Below are positions 10,050-21,399 of a DNA stretch of 64,000 nucleotides, piece by piece. A model generated the notes under the pieces. It did not search any database and had not been told where the DNA came from. It was given only the letters and a program-made list of their open reading frames with translations. Every line of letters starts with the position of its first letter. Position 1 is the first letter of the stretch. Made by a program: the position numbers and the translations under genes. The stretch is from NCBI GenBank assembly GCA_947095585.1, contig OX352762.1, forward strand, positions 91,734,249-91,798,248, written 5' to 3'. Source of the DNA: Nephrocerus scutellatus (Eukaryota > Arthropoda > Insecta > Diptera > Pipunculidae).

Positions 10050-11890
10050 ACATCATATAGTGGCATCAGATACCGTAGTACTTTAATGACTCTGTGCGGT
10101 GTGCGCTGCTTGGTTTTGGTTGTGGAGAGAAAGAGAGAGAAATCTTAGCTCACGCACAAATGAACCCAAAAAATGAAACGAGACATAAATGTTTTATGCT
10201 TAATTCAACTTACTTACTTATTTATTGAATTGTATTTTTATTGATGACGTTTTTTGTTGTCTATATCAACTTACAGATAGAACAACAAGTTTTCACAATA
10301 TTCTGTCATTTGGCGTTTTCATAAACTAGTTTAGAGCAGTCAAAGAGTTCTCAAGAAAAAGCTCGTGTTTCTTATTTGCTCAGAGTATGAGCGTGCTCTA
10401 AGTGCTCAGAATAAAATGATCTGAGCATTTTCAATTTTAACATCTGATGTCAAATGTCTCTTTCGATTATTTTCTCTTACAATAAAAAAATAAAAAAAAT
10501 AAAAAATGAACCAGGATCGAGGGGCTCCCATATTAATTTCTGCGATTAGAGAATTTAGATGAAAAATTTTAATTTTTATGGGTTGTTTTTTTTTGTATCT
10601 ATTTCACAGAAGCAGATGTTTTTTTTAACAATAACAAAGCACTCATGTAATGGCGTTCATTTAAGTAAAAAATACAGATACAAATTTATGACTGCTACAG
10701 CAAGTCTACCCATTTGTCTGGTGCTGTCAAAACAAAGAAAATATTTTAATTAATTTTAATACGACGGGGATGTTGTAGTTGTATGTGTATGTGTGTAACT
10801 ACGATTGGTATTCCCCAACACTTGCTCTTATTCAAGAAACGTATTTTAATTCTGCAACAAAAGACTTCTTCTTACGTTCTAATCTTATACTCTCTTACTT
10901 TGTTTAGTATTGAAGAAGTGAGAAATGTTTAAATACAAGTAAATAAATATTCAATTAATACAATTGAACTTAATTTAAAAATATGTTTGTAATAATCTTC
11001 AGCAATAAGAAAGCAAACGAAAAGCGTAATAAAAAAATTTTATATAGTTTTTTATATTATTTCATTTATTTGAAGAAATACAAAACTGAATGTACATTCT
11101 TACGATTTTATTGTTGGAAAACACGCTTAATATTTATATTTAGAGAGGTGACGCATCAGTTTAATGTGGACGAATGACCACTTGCTTGTGTAACGAATTA
11201 ACATTCATTCTGTTGCCTAATTATTTTTAACACAGATGAATTGATATAGGAGTATGTAATCATATTTGAGAAATTCTGAAATTCTTTGGGGTTTGCCATA
11301 AAATGACTGTTCTATAAGTAAGAGAACACTTTATCAAAAGTTTGTGTCTTAAGTCTTCCGTTTTGAATTTTATAAAATTAAATTTGATTAAAACAATAAT
11401 AATGAAAATTAAAAAATAACTTTACACTTACAAAGTGATTTTTCTTTAGAAATGTGTTTTAAGTTTGATGTAGAAGATATACACAGTTAATCTTTAGAAT
11501 GGGCATCCGCTTATAAAAAATATACAATATGGTTACATTTTAGTTGTTTTTAGCACATAACACGATGCAGAGATATATATTTTTTTTTATTTTTTTTAAT
11601 TAATATTTATATACATTCACATTCATTTGTAAATAAATGCAATTTAATTTTCATCTGGTACTAAAGTAATATTTTCATTTCGTCAAATGAAAATGAGAAT
11701 AACAAATGAAGAAATTTTACTTTACCGGAAGAGAAATTGCACTTATATACAAATGAAATGAGGGAGAAATAATATTTATTTATTTAATTAAAAAATTTAG
11801 AAAATGTACGTATTTCTTTGTCGTGTTATGTGGTAATAATAACCCAAATGTAGCTATTTTCTATTCTAAAAGAAATTCTATATACATATG
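10050..11890. other. AT-rich intergenic stretch
   Basis: Contains short GA- and GT-rich tracts and small open frames (such as 10559-10753 and 10983-11177) whose lysine/phenylalanine/isoleucine-rich translation is what random AT-rich DNA gives. No gene or element is supported. Confidence 0.45.
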
Positions 11891-12453
11891 TACAGGTGTA
11901 CGTAGCGTTTTAAAACGAAGAGACCTACTTTTGACCTTACATCACTTTACACCCTGTAACTCTTAAATGCTTCTATCTACAAGGTCACTGTTAATCTCCT
12001 TTGATAAAATATTAAATTTATATGGTCACACAATATATTTTTTTTCAAATTCTTAAAACCATTACCGATATGAACGTCGTCAAAGTAAAAAAAAAATTTT
12101 TATTTCGAAAAATGTTCTCAGATAATTTTTTTTGACAAATACAGTATTAAAGGCTCAATTTTCTACAAAATTTTTAAGATCAAACAATGTACATTTTTTA
12201 AATTATTTAAGCCATACCGATATGAAGGTCATTAAAATCAAAAAAAAATTAAATTGTATTTACCAACACGATTATTGCAAGAAATACTCTTGGATACATT
12301 TGTTTTTACAAATACAGTATAAAAGCCTATTTAATTTCCTACAAATCCATTGCACAATATAGGTGCATCATCAACAACAAGAGCAAGTGCGGGTTGTGTT
12401 TCTACCACTACGTTTGGAATGGATGCACTCCTACGACTTCACTCCAGTGCATA

Positions 12454-13671
12454 CGAGGGTGGGTCAATAAGTCCCTGAAAATTAACACAAATTGTGTCGT
12501 AATTTATTTATCATTTTTTTGTCAAGAATCATTTTTCAAAGGAACGCACCTAAATTTTCAGATAGATCTGTCAAATAGTTTCTTTGTGGCAGCCATTTTA
12601 TTTAGACGCCTGCGAGCATTTTTGCGAAAAAAAACTATCACGCAAACCAAATAAAAGCTTGACAAATATTATGGGGACTCTTCACCATCGATTGGAACCA
12701 TTCACCAGTGGTTTACTCAATTTCGGTGTGGTCGTTCAAGCACAAGTGATGCCGAACGTTCTGGTCGCCCAGTTGAGGTCACTACACCAGAAATGGTCGA
12801 CAAAATCCAAGGTTTGATAATGGACGATCGGCAAGTGAAAGTGCGCGAACTTGAAGAAGGCACAGGCTCATCACGTGGCTGAGTGATTTCGATTTTACAT
12901 AAATATTTGGACATGAAAAAGCTTTCCGCAAGATGGGTGCCGCGTTTGCTAACAATCGACAACAAACGCATTCATTTGACAACTTCAAAAGTGTGTTTGA
13001 CGATGTTCTAGAAAAATTCGACTGAGTTTTTGCGCCGTTTCGTAAGCTATATTCACAACAAAACACCAGAAAGCAAGGAACAGTCAAAACAATAGACTTC
13101 TCCTGGTGAATCGAAGCCGAAGAAAGCCAAGGTGGGTTTGTCAGCAAACAAGGTCATGGCGACAGTTTTTTGGGGTGCGCGCGGTGTTATTCACATTGAA
13201 TACCTTGAAAAGGGTAAAACGATCACCGGCGCATACTACGCAGAGCTGCTGGATCGATTCCAAGCCGATTTAAAGCAAAAACGAACGCATTTGGCGAAGA
13301 AAAAGTTCATGTTCAGCAGGACAACGCACCGGCGCACAAGTCCGCAGTCGTAGTGGCAAAATTGCATGAGTTAGGCTACGAACATCTCCCTCATCCAGCA
13401 TATTCCCCAGATTTGACCCACTGCGACTATTTCTGGTTTCCAAACATGAAGAAATGGCTTGGAGGTAAAAGATTTGAATAGGTCATCGCTGAAACAAACG
13501 CTTATTTTGAGGGTTCGATAAATCGTCTTATTTGGAGGGCATAAAAAAATTGGAAAAAAGTTGGATGAAGTCTATCGAGCTAAAAGGAGACTATGTTGAA
13601 AAATAAAATGTTTTTATGCCTAAAAGAGTGTTCCTTATTTTATTTTTCTGTGACTTATTGACCCACCCTCG
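12454..13671 (+). mobile_element. mariner element (Tc1/mariner, D,D34D type), inactive
   Basis: Terminal inverted repeats begin CGAGGGTGGGTCAATAAGTC at 12454 and end with its exact complement at 13671, identical over 20 bp. The flanking TA dinucleotides (12452-12453 and 13672-13673) are the expected target duplication. Length is 1,218 bp, a normal mariner size. It sits inside the long-inverted-repeat element, so it is younger than that element. Confidence 0.93.
12585..13603 (+). pseudogene. mariner transposase, frameshifted and lacking the first catalytic Asp
   Basis: Helix-turn-helix-region sequence (YGDSSPSIGTIHQW, SGRPVEVTTPEMVDKI) is followed by LSARWVPRLLTIDNKRIHL, then VMATVFWGARGVIHIEYL, then VQQDNAPAH and YSPDLTHCDYF. 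The second and third catalytic aspartates are at 13320-13322 and 13425-13427, with exactly 34 residues between them (D34D). The first Asp, expected in a VDETW motif after RRFV, is missing. The sequence near 13042-13056 reads FVSYIH, consistent with an in-frame loss of about four codons. Several stops (including TAG in place of the Trp before TSPGES, near 13091) and a frameshift near 13308 confirm it is dead. Confidence 0.9.
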
Positions 13672-13690
13672 TAATCTTCTTCGAGCAGTG

Positions 13691-13793
13691 TTGCCAAAAA
13701 GGACCTTATTTTGTGAGTGGGCACATGAAATTGGTGGTGAAAATGGACACATGAAAATGGTGCCCACTCACAAAAATATGTCCTTCTGGGCAA
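13691..13793. repeat. 34-bp-arm hairpin within the inverted-repeat element
   Basis: ttgtgagtgggcac at 13711-13724 faces gtgcccactcacaa at 13760-13773, and the pairing extends outward with a few mismatches to 13691 and 13793. The 35-nt loop contains two gaaaatgg-like repeats. It lies just outside the mariner and close to the centre of the larger element. It could be the original centre of that element or a separate small foldback insertion. Confidence 0.65.
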
Positions 13794-14251
13794 GTTCGTT
13801 TGAAGCAGATTATCCACTGGAGTTAAGTGGTAAGAGTGAATTGGCTTGGTATTTTGAATTGGCTTTAATACTGCATTTGCCAAGACCATTACTCGAAATA
13901 ATCGTGTTTGTAAAACAATTTAAAAAGAATGTTTTTTATTTTGACAACCTTCATATCAGTATGTAAGGTCACAAGTACGTTTTCTATTTTAAAAACTTTA
14001 AATTTCCGCTCCGAGAGCATTTTTCTAAATAATCGCGTTTAAATACAAAATTTAATTTGACTTTGACGTTGTTCATATTGGTAATGGTTTTAAGAATTTA
14101 AAAAAAAATATGTTGTTTGACCTTAAAGATTTAATTTTCTATCAAAAGAGACCAACAGTGACTTTGTAGCTAGAAGCATTCAAGAGTTACGGGTTGTGAA
14201 GTTATGTAAGGTCAAAAGTACGTCTCTTCGTTTTAAAACGCTACGTATACC

Positions 14252-14860
14252 GCAGAGGGTGACAATAGACCCCCTCCCATACAATTTTTTTCACGAAATT
14301 AACCAAGGAATCATCCCTTACGGATGCACCCTGTATATACATAAAAAAGAAACTAAGAGAACTAAGCATGTACGTATGTTAGCTATAGAAATGCAAACCC
14401 TTCAACCGATCCCGTTCATACTTTGTATAATAATTGTCGGTCATAGTAGGTTATTCGTTTTTAAAATTCAAAATTTTTATTTAATTAATTTAAACCTCAA
14501 CAATGAAAACCGAAAAAACGACATGGAAAATTTTATTCAAAATCCTGAATTGGAAGTTTGCTCGAGAGGACTTGGCCAAAAAACGAAAATCCACAAAGCA
14601 GAATTTTGACAAGCCTTTCGGCTCGATAGTTGTGCGTGTCCTTTTCGTTTGTAAGGCCTGGTACTACAGACGAATCCGGCACGTTTCACTGTTGAGTTGT
14701 TGGCCTTCAAGAAAGACGTCAAGGTGCATAAGAACAGATTTGTACCACAGTCTAGAGAGGTTCCAAGAAATTTGAAGGCTGAATTTAGTAATTATTTGTA
14801 ATATTTTCATGGTCAGCGCTTTTGTAGTCTTCCCTGACCATGATCCATTGATTAAAGCAT
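14252..14860. other. Spacer, no identified gene
   Basis: Open frames of up to 137 codons exist (14196-14609 and 14503-14775) but shift frame against each other and match no family I recognise. One reading frame through 14670-14790 gives a locally protein-like peptide containing RFVPQSREVPRNL. I cannot name it. CATGGTCAG at 14808-14816 and CTGACCATG at 14834-14842 form a short inverted repeat beside the start of the next element. Confidence 0.35.
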
Positions 14861-16350
14861 TGGACTCGCGTCGTTTTTAGTTTTGTGATCTTTTTCCGTA
14901 TTGCTTTTTTTCAATGAATCAGAGAGAAATCTAAGAAAATAAATTGAAATACAAATGTGAGGAATGTGATATATTGTACATTTTAATAAAGGCCTTAGCA
15001 CAGGTTATTGCCGTGGCGCAAGTCATTCAGGGAGTTCTCCCTTGGCAATAAGTTTATCATATAAAAAAAGGGGGTTTTTTTTACCATAATGAGAGGGTTT
15101 CCATCTTATTTTCAAAAGAGCTTGATGCCAAACTCTGTCAAAGGCCTTCGAAATATCGAGTGCAACAGATTTGCTTTCTCTAAAATGATGCAAAGGCCGG
15201 TTCCACTGTTCGTTGAGATATACCATCACATCACCAGTAGAACGTTGCCCACGAAATCCATACTGCCGGTCACTAAGGATTTCTTTGGTTTCAAGATATT
15301 TCTTAAGCTGATAATTGATCAGCGTTTCCATGACCTTGGAAAGAATGGATGTAAGTGCTATGGGTCGGTACGAAGAAGAAGACGATGGCTCGCTAATCAG
15401 AACTAATGGGGAAATACCAATTGGCCCAGCGGATTTGTGAGTGTTGAGATCGTTAAAAACTCTAGCAACTGCACGAGTACGAAAGAATATCTGTCCCATA
15501 GAGTGTATCTGAGGTGCAGGATGCAGCAATGCACAATCTGGAAGCGTCGAGATAGCTGCGAAATGCGCAGCAAACAGATTGGCCTTGTCTATAGAGCTGA
15601 AAACTGGAATGTCATTATAAATGAGCGTTGGAAGCGACGACGAGACTGCATTTTTGATTCTTTTCACGAAAGACCAGAAATTTGTGATTGCATCAGCGGC
15701 GGCATCCACGTTGCTATCACGAAAAAATAGCGACCAGTTAATTGTCCCAAAGAAGTTGTTAAGGCCGTCCCAATTGACTTTCTCGTATGACCATACTGTT
15801 TTTTTGGGAGTTTTTTTTCTAACTACGTGGTTTATTTACGAGAAATTAGCTACTTCACAATGGTCTGACGAGCCTACCGAGCGAGCAATAACACATTGAC
15901 GGAGTATTTACCAGGACGAGAGGTAAGGAACAAGTCAAGGGTGTTTGCGGAATGATATGCAATGTCAGGTATTCGGGTAGACTCATTTACAAGCTGAGTA
16001 AGGTGATTGAACTCAGCGAATAACTCAACACACCTTCCTTCGGGTGCTGTCTGGCCAGAATGGCGAAGCCACCTAGAATTGTGTACTCAATGTACATCGC
16101 CCGCAATAACGATTTCATGTTTTGTGTCAATTCTTAAGATTGAATCAGACAGTGCATCAAACTCGCTCTGGGTTGAAACACTGTCTAAGTGGGGGCTTAT
16201 GTAAAGGAAACAGTAGTAGATGTTGCGCTCTTGTACCTTTACTTTGAGCCAAACGAAATTGAATTCCGGATTGGAACTTTGGCTAAATTGAGGCAAAAGC
16301 TGAAACGCAACATCACTCCGGACATAGATAGCGAGTCCGTGTCGGGAGAA
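14861..16350 (-). mobile_element. Non-LTR retrotransposon (family C), 5'-truncated with internal deletion
   Basis: On the minus strand, endonuclease sequence comes first (HGLAIYVRSDVAF and EIVIAGDV, 16345-16090). A linker follows, then reverse transcriptase from about 15709, with FWSFVKRI, KSAGPIGIS, YRPIALTSILSKVMETLI, QYGFRGQRSTGDV and the first catalytic Asp in LDISKAFDRVWH. Reading then runs into non-coding 3' tail near 15070, so the second half of RT, with the usual ADD motif, is deleted. The tail (15060-14861) is nearly the same as 45628-45852 on the other strand, showing it is the family's own 3' end. Clade: I/Jockey/CR1 group, not resolved further. Confidence 0.82.
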
Positions 16351-16449
16351 AAAATAATGGCACCAAGCTATAATTACAAAAAAAAAACACACACACAAAA
16401 TCAAGGGGTCGCATTTGTTTTTACAAATCACTTTTATTATTTACTTTAC

Positions 16450-18590
16450 AGAATTTTTAAATAGTCCTTAAATTTTGCATTTAAAGAAAACAAGAACCAC
16501 CATATTTTAGATGCATATTTGTGATAAAGCAGAGCTCTAATTTCCATCCATACCATTTCTAATTAACTTTGTTTCTACTCTATCTATCTAATATTTCGCT
16601 GGCTGTCTAGAAGTCCACGAATAACTTTTTAACAAACCGCACACAAAAACTGTGAGAAGAGCCGCCCTCTGTTATTCCAATTACGTTACAGAATAAACCG
16701 ACCACTGATAAACAGTAATTGATTGTTAAATAACGAAAAAGTTTTTAATATTGTACAAATAATAATCGTATAAGGACTGCTTAAATTTTTACAGAAAGTA
16801 CATTTTTCTTAATGATATGTTAAATATGACCTAATAATTTAAAATTCAATTAACATATTTTTTTCGATATCGTTAAAACTTCCCTCTTGTGTTGAATATC
16901 AAAACTACTGAGGTAACAAAAGAAATCGCTTAACATACATTACCATTAGCTACATACCTAATGCGTGTGCCAATGAATAGGCCTACTCATCAAGCAAGTT
17001 GTTCACTAAATGCACAACAGCAAATGTTGCCCATTACTCGTAAAAGCCCACCTCTTTTGTCCAATGCATTTAGATTAACTTTCACTAAAAAAAATTAGCA
17101 CCATATAATGCACGACACAGATCTTTACACATCTGTGTCGTGCATTATATAATAGAAATATAATAGAAAGAGAAAAAAAATGTCTATATGATATTATAAT
17201 TATTGGATACCTAATGCTCTCTGATATCGATTTTAATGATTACCGAATTGAAAATTTCTGAATTTGTTTATTAATTGCCTCTGAATTTCTACACTAATCT
17301 AAATCCAGCAACAATTTACTAATTTAAGAGGTGCAAATTTTATTCAGAATATTTTGTGCATACCAAATTCACAATGAAAGAAAGAATTGAGTTTTTACAT
17401 TAAAAATATCAGAAACATTTCGATTAAATGAAAATCAACGAATAAAAGTTTCTAAAATCTTAAAAAGTTTTCTAATTTTATGATTTTCATTTTTGATCAC
17501 AAATTTACATATTTTACCAAAAATAACACAAAAACCTGTGTTCTATTTAACGATTTTTATTCTACTCTAATACGCATTTGTCGCGACCCATTTTTCCATA
17601 ACAGGTTTTGAGAGTTTCTGTGTCGTAAAAGATACTTTGATAAGAAACTAAACTCAGTCAGTCAATCGAACAGTTCATGTGGGAACGTCAATACTGCTAA
17701 AAATTAACATGAATATCGTAAATATTGATACTGTAACACGTGTCAGACACAGGGGAGCACACTGAGTGATATATGTAAAATAAATCTCGTTAGCGTTATA
17801 TATATTAACATCTTTCTTACTCTAGATTTACGACGATAATTCTATGAACACTTCTGCACCGAGCATTAGGTTATACACACATTTTTTTAAGATCAGTGTA
17901 ATTTCTATTTCTTCTTACCAAAGTTTGTTTACTAAAAATAATTCATCGAATGTTAGGTGGTCTACGATAACACAAAAAAAACTTCAAGTATATATAGGTA
18001 CACAAGATTTTTGCATAATGCTTACGCGTAGGCATTTTCTAAACCTACACTGTAATTTCATGTTTTTCACAGCATTTGCTACACCTATAAGGTAGGGCCT
18101 CTATTATACGCAATGCGGACCAAAATAGATATTTAGTCATTGTTGTTATGAATATTGCAAAATATGTCTCTTAGGCTGCTTCCGAAATGAAGACTTATTT
18201 CAGACTTATTGACTTATTTGCCGCCATTATAAATAGGTCAGTAAAATCCATTGATTATATGCTAACTTTGACAACAAAATTAAAATAAAAATTGTGTCTC
18301 TGTCACACATCGTTGCAATTTTGAAAACCTGAGATATAATTGCAAGACGGTGATATAAAATAAGTCACCTCGCGGGACAAATAAGCCTTCATTTCGAAAA
18401 CAGACTTAGTGAACTAAATCAAAATCAAATAAAATTTCTTTGTAAAAGAAGAAATCCGACGAATATATATTCTGAATATAGAATCCATTCATGTTAAAAT
18501 GAAATTCAGTTGATGAATGTCAGTTGATTTCCAGTAAAAAAATTATTGCAGCTAATAATATATATAATATATAATGGCGGTCAGCCATCA
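16450..18590. other. AT-rich intergenic stretch containing one perfect hairpin
   Basis: No gene or transposon coding motif. The only distinctive structure is the 20-bp perfect hairpin at 17103-17150. Confidence 0.45.
17103..17150. repeat. Perfect 20-bp inverted repeat, 8-nt loop
   Basis: 17103-17122 (ATATAATGCACGACACAGAT) is the exact reverse complement of 17131-17150, around the loop ctttacac. The arm is short for a microRNA precursor. The symmetry, with no mismatch, is unlikely by chance. Confidence 0.85.
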
Positions 18591-18599
18591 GCAGAATAG

Positions 18600-19925
18600 G
18601 GAGAATAACACAGAATGCTCTAGAATTGCAGGTGGCCGTAACTATATCTGACTGGTGGAAGTGCGATCAAACCTCCACCAGGTAACCGCCGGTAATTTTC
18701 CGCCAATGCTGAATGATCCCTTCAAAGTAAGGTTAGCGCGAGGCCAATAACCTCGCCTGTAAAAAATTATTATTACGGAACCCAAAATCAGGCTCGGATA
18801 CACTGATGAACGACGACGACCACGGCAACGAAAACGGCTAAACGATTTAAGAATTTTCTCATGGACGCTCACTGTATACAGCTCGAGCTTCACAGCAGCT
18901 AGCTGGTCGATACCCTGTCTAAATATAAGGCTGACATAACAGCAATTCAGGAGATGCGGTGTACGGGGAATGGTGTCATGTGCTCGAGGTAGGGTTTCTT
19001 GTCAGCAAAAGAATGAAACCCACCGTTATCGGCTTTAAAGCAATAAATGAACGGCTATGCACCCTTCGCGTGCGGGGCAAATTTAACAACATAAGCCTCA
19101 TAAACGTTCACGCACCTACAGAGGATTCCCCAGATGAAAAAGAAGAATTCTTTGAATCAGTCGAACGGGAACTCCATGCCTGCGCTCAGTATGATGTTAA
19201 AATCATTCTGGGGGATATGAATGCCAAATTCGCATTCGAAGAGACAAGAAACACTACGGTCAAGCGATAGGACTCGCCCTAAATGCTGGAAGAGTAAGTC
19301 CTGGAGCTGAGATGACAGGCGTAGAAGAGAAATGGACACGCCTTAAAAATACTGTCATTAGTACTGCTGACTACATCAGTAGTCGTAGAGATCGGAATGA
19401 CTGGTTCAATGACGAATGTAAGCGAGCGACTGAACGTAAGAATGTTGCGTACCGAGCAATGCAACAATCTCATAGAACGAGAGCACGCGAAGATAAATAT
19501 AAAGAGCTCAGAAGATATGAATAAACAGTTCACCGGCGAAAGAAAGCAGCCTGGGAGAAGAATCTCGTCAGTGAACTGGAACAGTACAGAGAGCAAGGAC
19601 CGCACCAGGCGCGGAAGTTCTACCAAATAGTCCGCGGTATGATGCAATATACACCGCGTTGCACATACTGCAAAGACAAAGAGGGTAATCTGATCGCCGA
19701 TCTCAAAGGCATCTTAGAGCGATTGGAAGAGCACTTTTATGAGTTGCTTAATGGCCAGCTAACTGAGGAATTGGAGGCTCCACCAATGACGGAAGACCAC
19801 ACTATGGTCGCCACCAAGCATAGACGAAGTTAGCAGAGCGATAAATCAGCTCAAAAATAATAAGGCCCCGGGAACTGATGGTATTCCAGCGGAGCTAATA
19901 AAACAGGAGGCCCGTAATACACCAA
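18600..19925 (+). mobile_element. RTE-like LINE family A, 3'-truncated copy
   Basis: The 5' part encodes an endonuclease-like domain (KYKADITAIQEMRCTG near 18920, ISLINVHAPTEDSPDEKEEF at 19096-19155, VKIILGDMNAKF near 19200), of the kind often labelled craniofacial development protein 2-like in insect annotation. Then come a charged linker (DWFNDECKRATERKNVAYRA) and the RT N-terminal part (INQLKNNKAPGTDGIPAELI, 19840-19900). It stops abruptly near 19925, before the catalytic RT motifs. Frame changes near 19270, 19530, 19640 and 19830 make it dead. The order endonuclease-linker-RT without RNase H fits the RTE group. Confidence 0.82.
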
Positions 19926-19929
19926 CCAA

Positions 19930-21320
19930 TTCATGAACTAATATGGAGAAGAAGTTTTTTTCACTTTGATTGCGGAAGATACAATTTAATTCTTCCTTAT
20001 TCCATTTTCTCCATTTTGCAATTTTGATTATTTTTTTTATCAGAAACGTTCTGATTTGATAGCAGTTGATAGCAAAATCAGTCACCTGGATAGTTTTTCC
20101 GTTGTCTATATTTAATAACAAGAACCAAAACACTCAAATACCTGTATCGGGGTATATATTTACCGCACCTCTGAATTAATAATTAAATATAAGAGAAGTT
20201 CAGAGTAGCACAACAACAAAAACTAGTATAAGCTATACACACTCGTGCCAAAAGAAACAACAACCGCTGCATCCATCTCTTAACACCTGACTTTGAATTT
20301 AAATTCAATTGACTTGAAAGAAAACCACAAGAAATGATAAACAACAACAAATAAAACGACAACCGAACAAGCGAACTTACTAGCAGCCTTGCTGTAAAAT
20401 GGTGCAATTAAAACATTTATTAATATCGATACAAGTATGTATAGATATGTTACATTGTAACATTGAATTGATATTATGAATAGGCAGAAAAAAATATTTT
20501 TAGAAAAACCACGCGCGATTAACGAGCCAAGATAAGCGCTTCAAGGTTTTATTTCAACCAGTTTCACTGAACGATGTTAGTTTAGACTCTCAAGATACTG
20601 CTAGTAGATTTAAATACTGGTTTGAATCGGTGTCTATTCGAACACGATTGCTTGAGCTGATGAATCTAAGTATCTGCCTTCTATAACATCATATAGTCGT
20701 CATCTACCTAGCGTGTGCATTTAGAATATTCAGAATTTCGTTTGGCCTCATATCTCTTCATTTCATATTTTTAGCTTCACCTTTTCGCTCCGTTCTGTTG
20801 AGCTATTATTATACCTAAGTCAAAAGATCTGGTTATATGTTTGATACGTTTTGCGAAAAGTGTGAATCTACGGCTCTATACGCTATAGCTTAACCTCTTA
20901 AGGGATTTTTGCATTGGTGTTCTACTAAGCGCAAATTAGTAATAAACACAGTATGATGGAAATGATGAAAATGATGATGGGAAGATATTTGTGCGAGGGA
21001 TGATCATGCACGTTTCTCGCTTATTGCCAATCAAGATGAAGGCAATGGAATTTTTGCTTAAAATACGTGGTGTCTTACTTTATGTTCGAATTATTCTCGG
21101 AAATCTTACTCCTTACAACCTTGCAGACAGTCGTCATATTATATGTGAAAATAAAAATAATGAGTCTCGTCTCATGTTTATTGTGTATCTGCACAAATTG
21201 GACCATGATAATTCAAATATTATTCTTGTGTTCTTTATCGACTGATGAGATCTTATTGTTTTCTTTGAATTTTAACCTTGCGATAGCTCTTTGTTCTCCC
21301 TGATGTATCAAAAATAAAAT
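19930..21320. other. Intergenic stretch, nothing identified
   Basis: Short CAA-rich and AT-rich tracts. Open frames of up to 95 codons on either strand show no motif. No repeat match elsewhere in the window was noticed. Confidence 0.4.
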
Positions 21321-21399
21321 TAAATCATTTTATAAGATAAAAATTAGATACTTTTTAATTAGAGATCGAAATTTAAGCGTAGTTTTAAAAATTGGTTTC

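Larger units (their letters stand above)
11895..14251. mobile_element. Long-inverted-repeat (foldback-type) element, split by a mariner
   Basis: The left end GGTGTACGTAGCGTTTTAAA (11895 onward) matches the reverse complement of the right end (to 14251). Similarity continues inward for about 400 bp on each side, through blocks such as ttttgaccttaca, gaagcat near 11970 and 14175, and the gatatgaacgtcgtcaaag block near 12068 (reverse match near 14068). Each arm contains a repeat of about 150 bp. A mariner at 12454-13671 interrupts the interior. Without it the element would be about 1.14 kb. No transposase is encoded, so it would be non-autonomous. A transcript would fold into a long hairpin. The class is undetermined. 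Confidence 0.75.

Noticed and set aside
9826..10056. Overlapping 76- and 60-codon minus-strand frames
   Set aside because: They translate tandem REP-1 modules, and the repeated PGAR/PNF peptide mirrors the repeat unit.
12717..13147. Minus-strand open frames of 84 and 121 codons
   Set aside because: They are antisense to the mariner transposase remnant, whose sense-strand motifs (D34D region) are clear.
14196..14775. Overlapping frames of 137 and 90 codons as a host gene
   Set aside because: The first frame begins inside the inverted-repeat arm, the two frames conflict, and no family motif was recognised.
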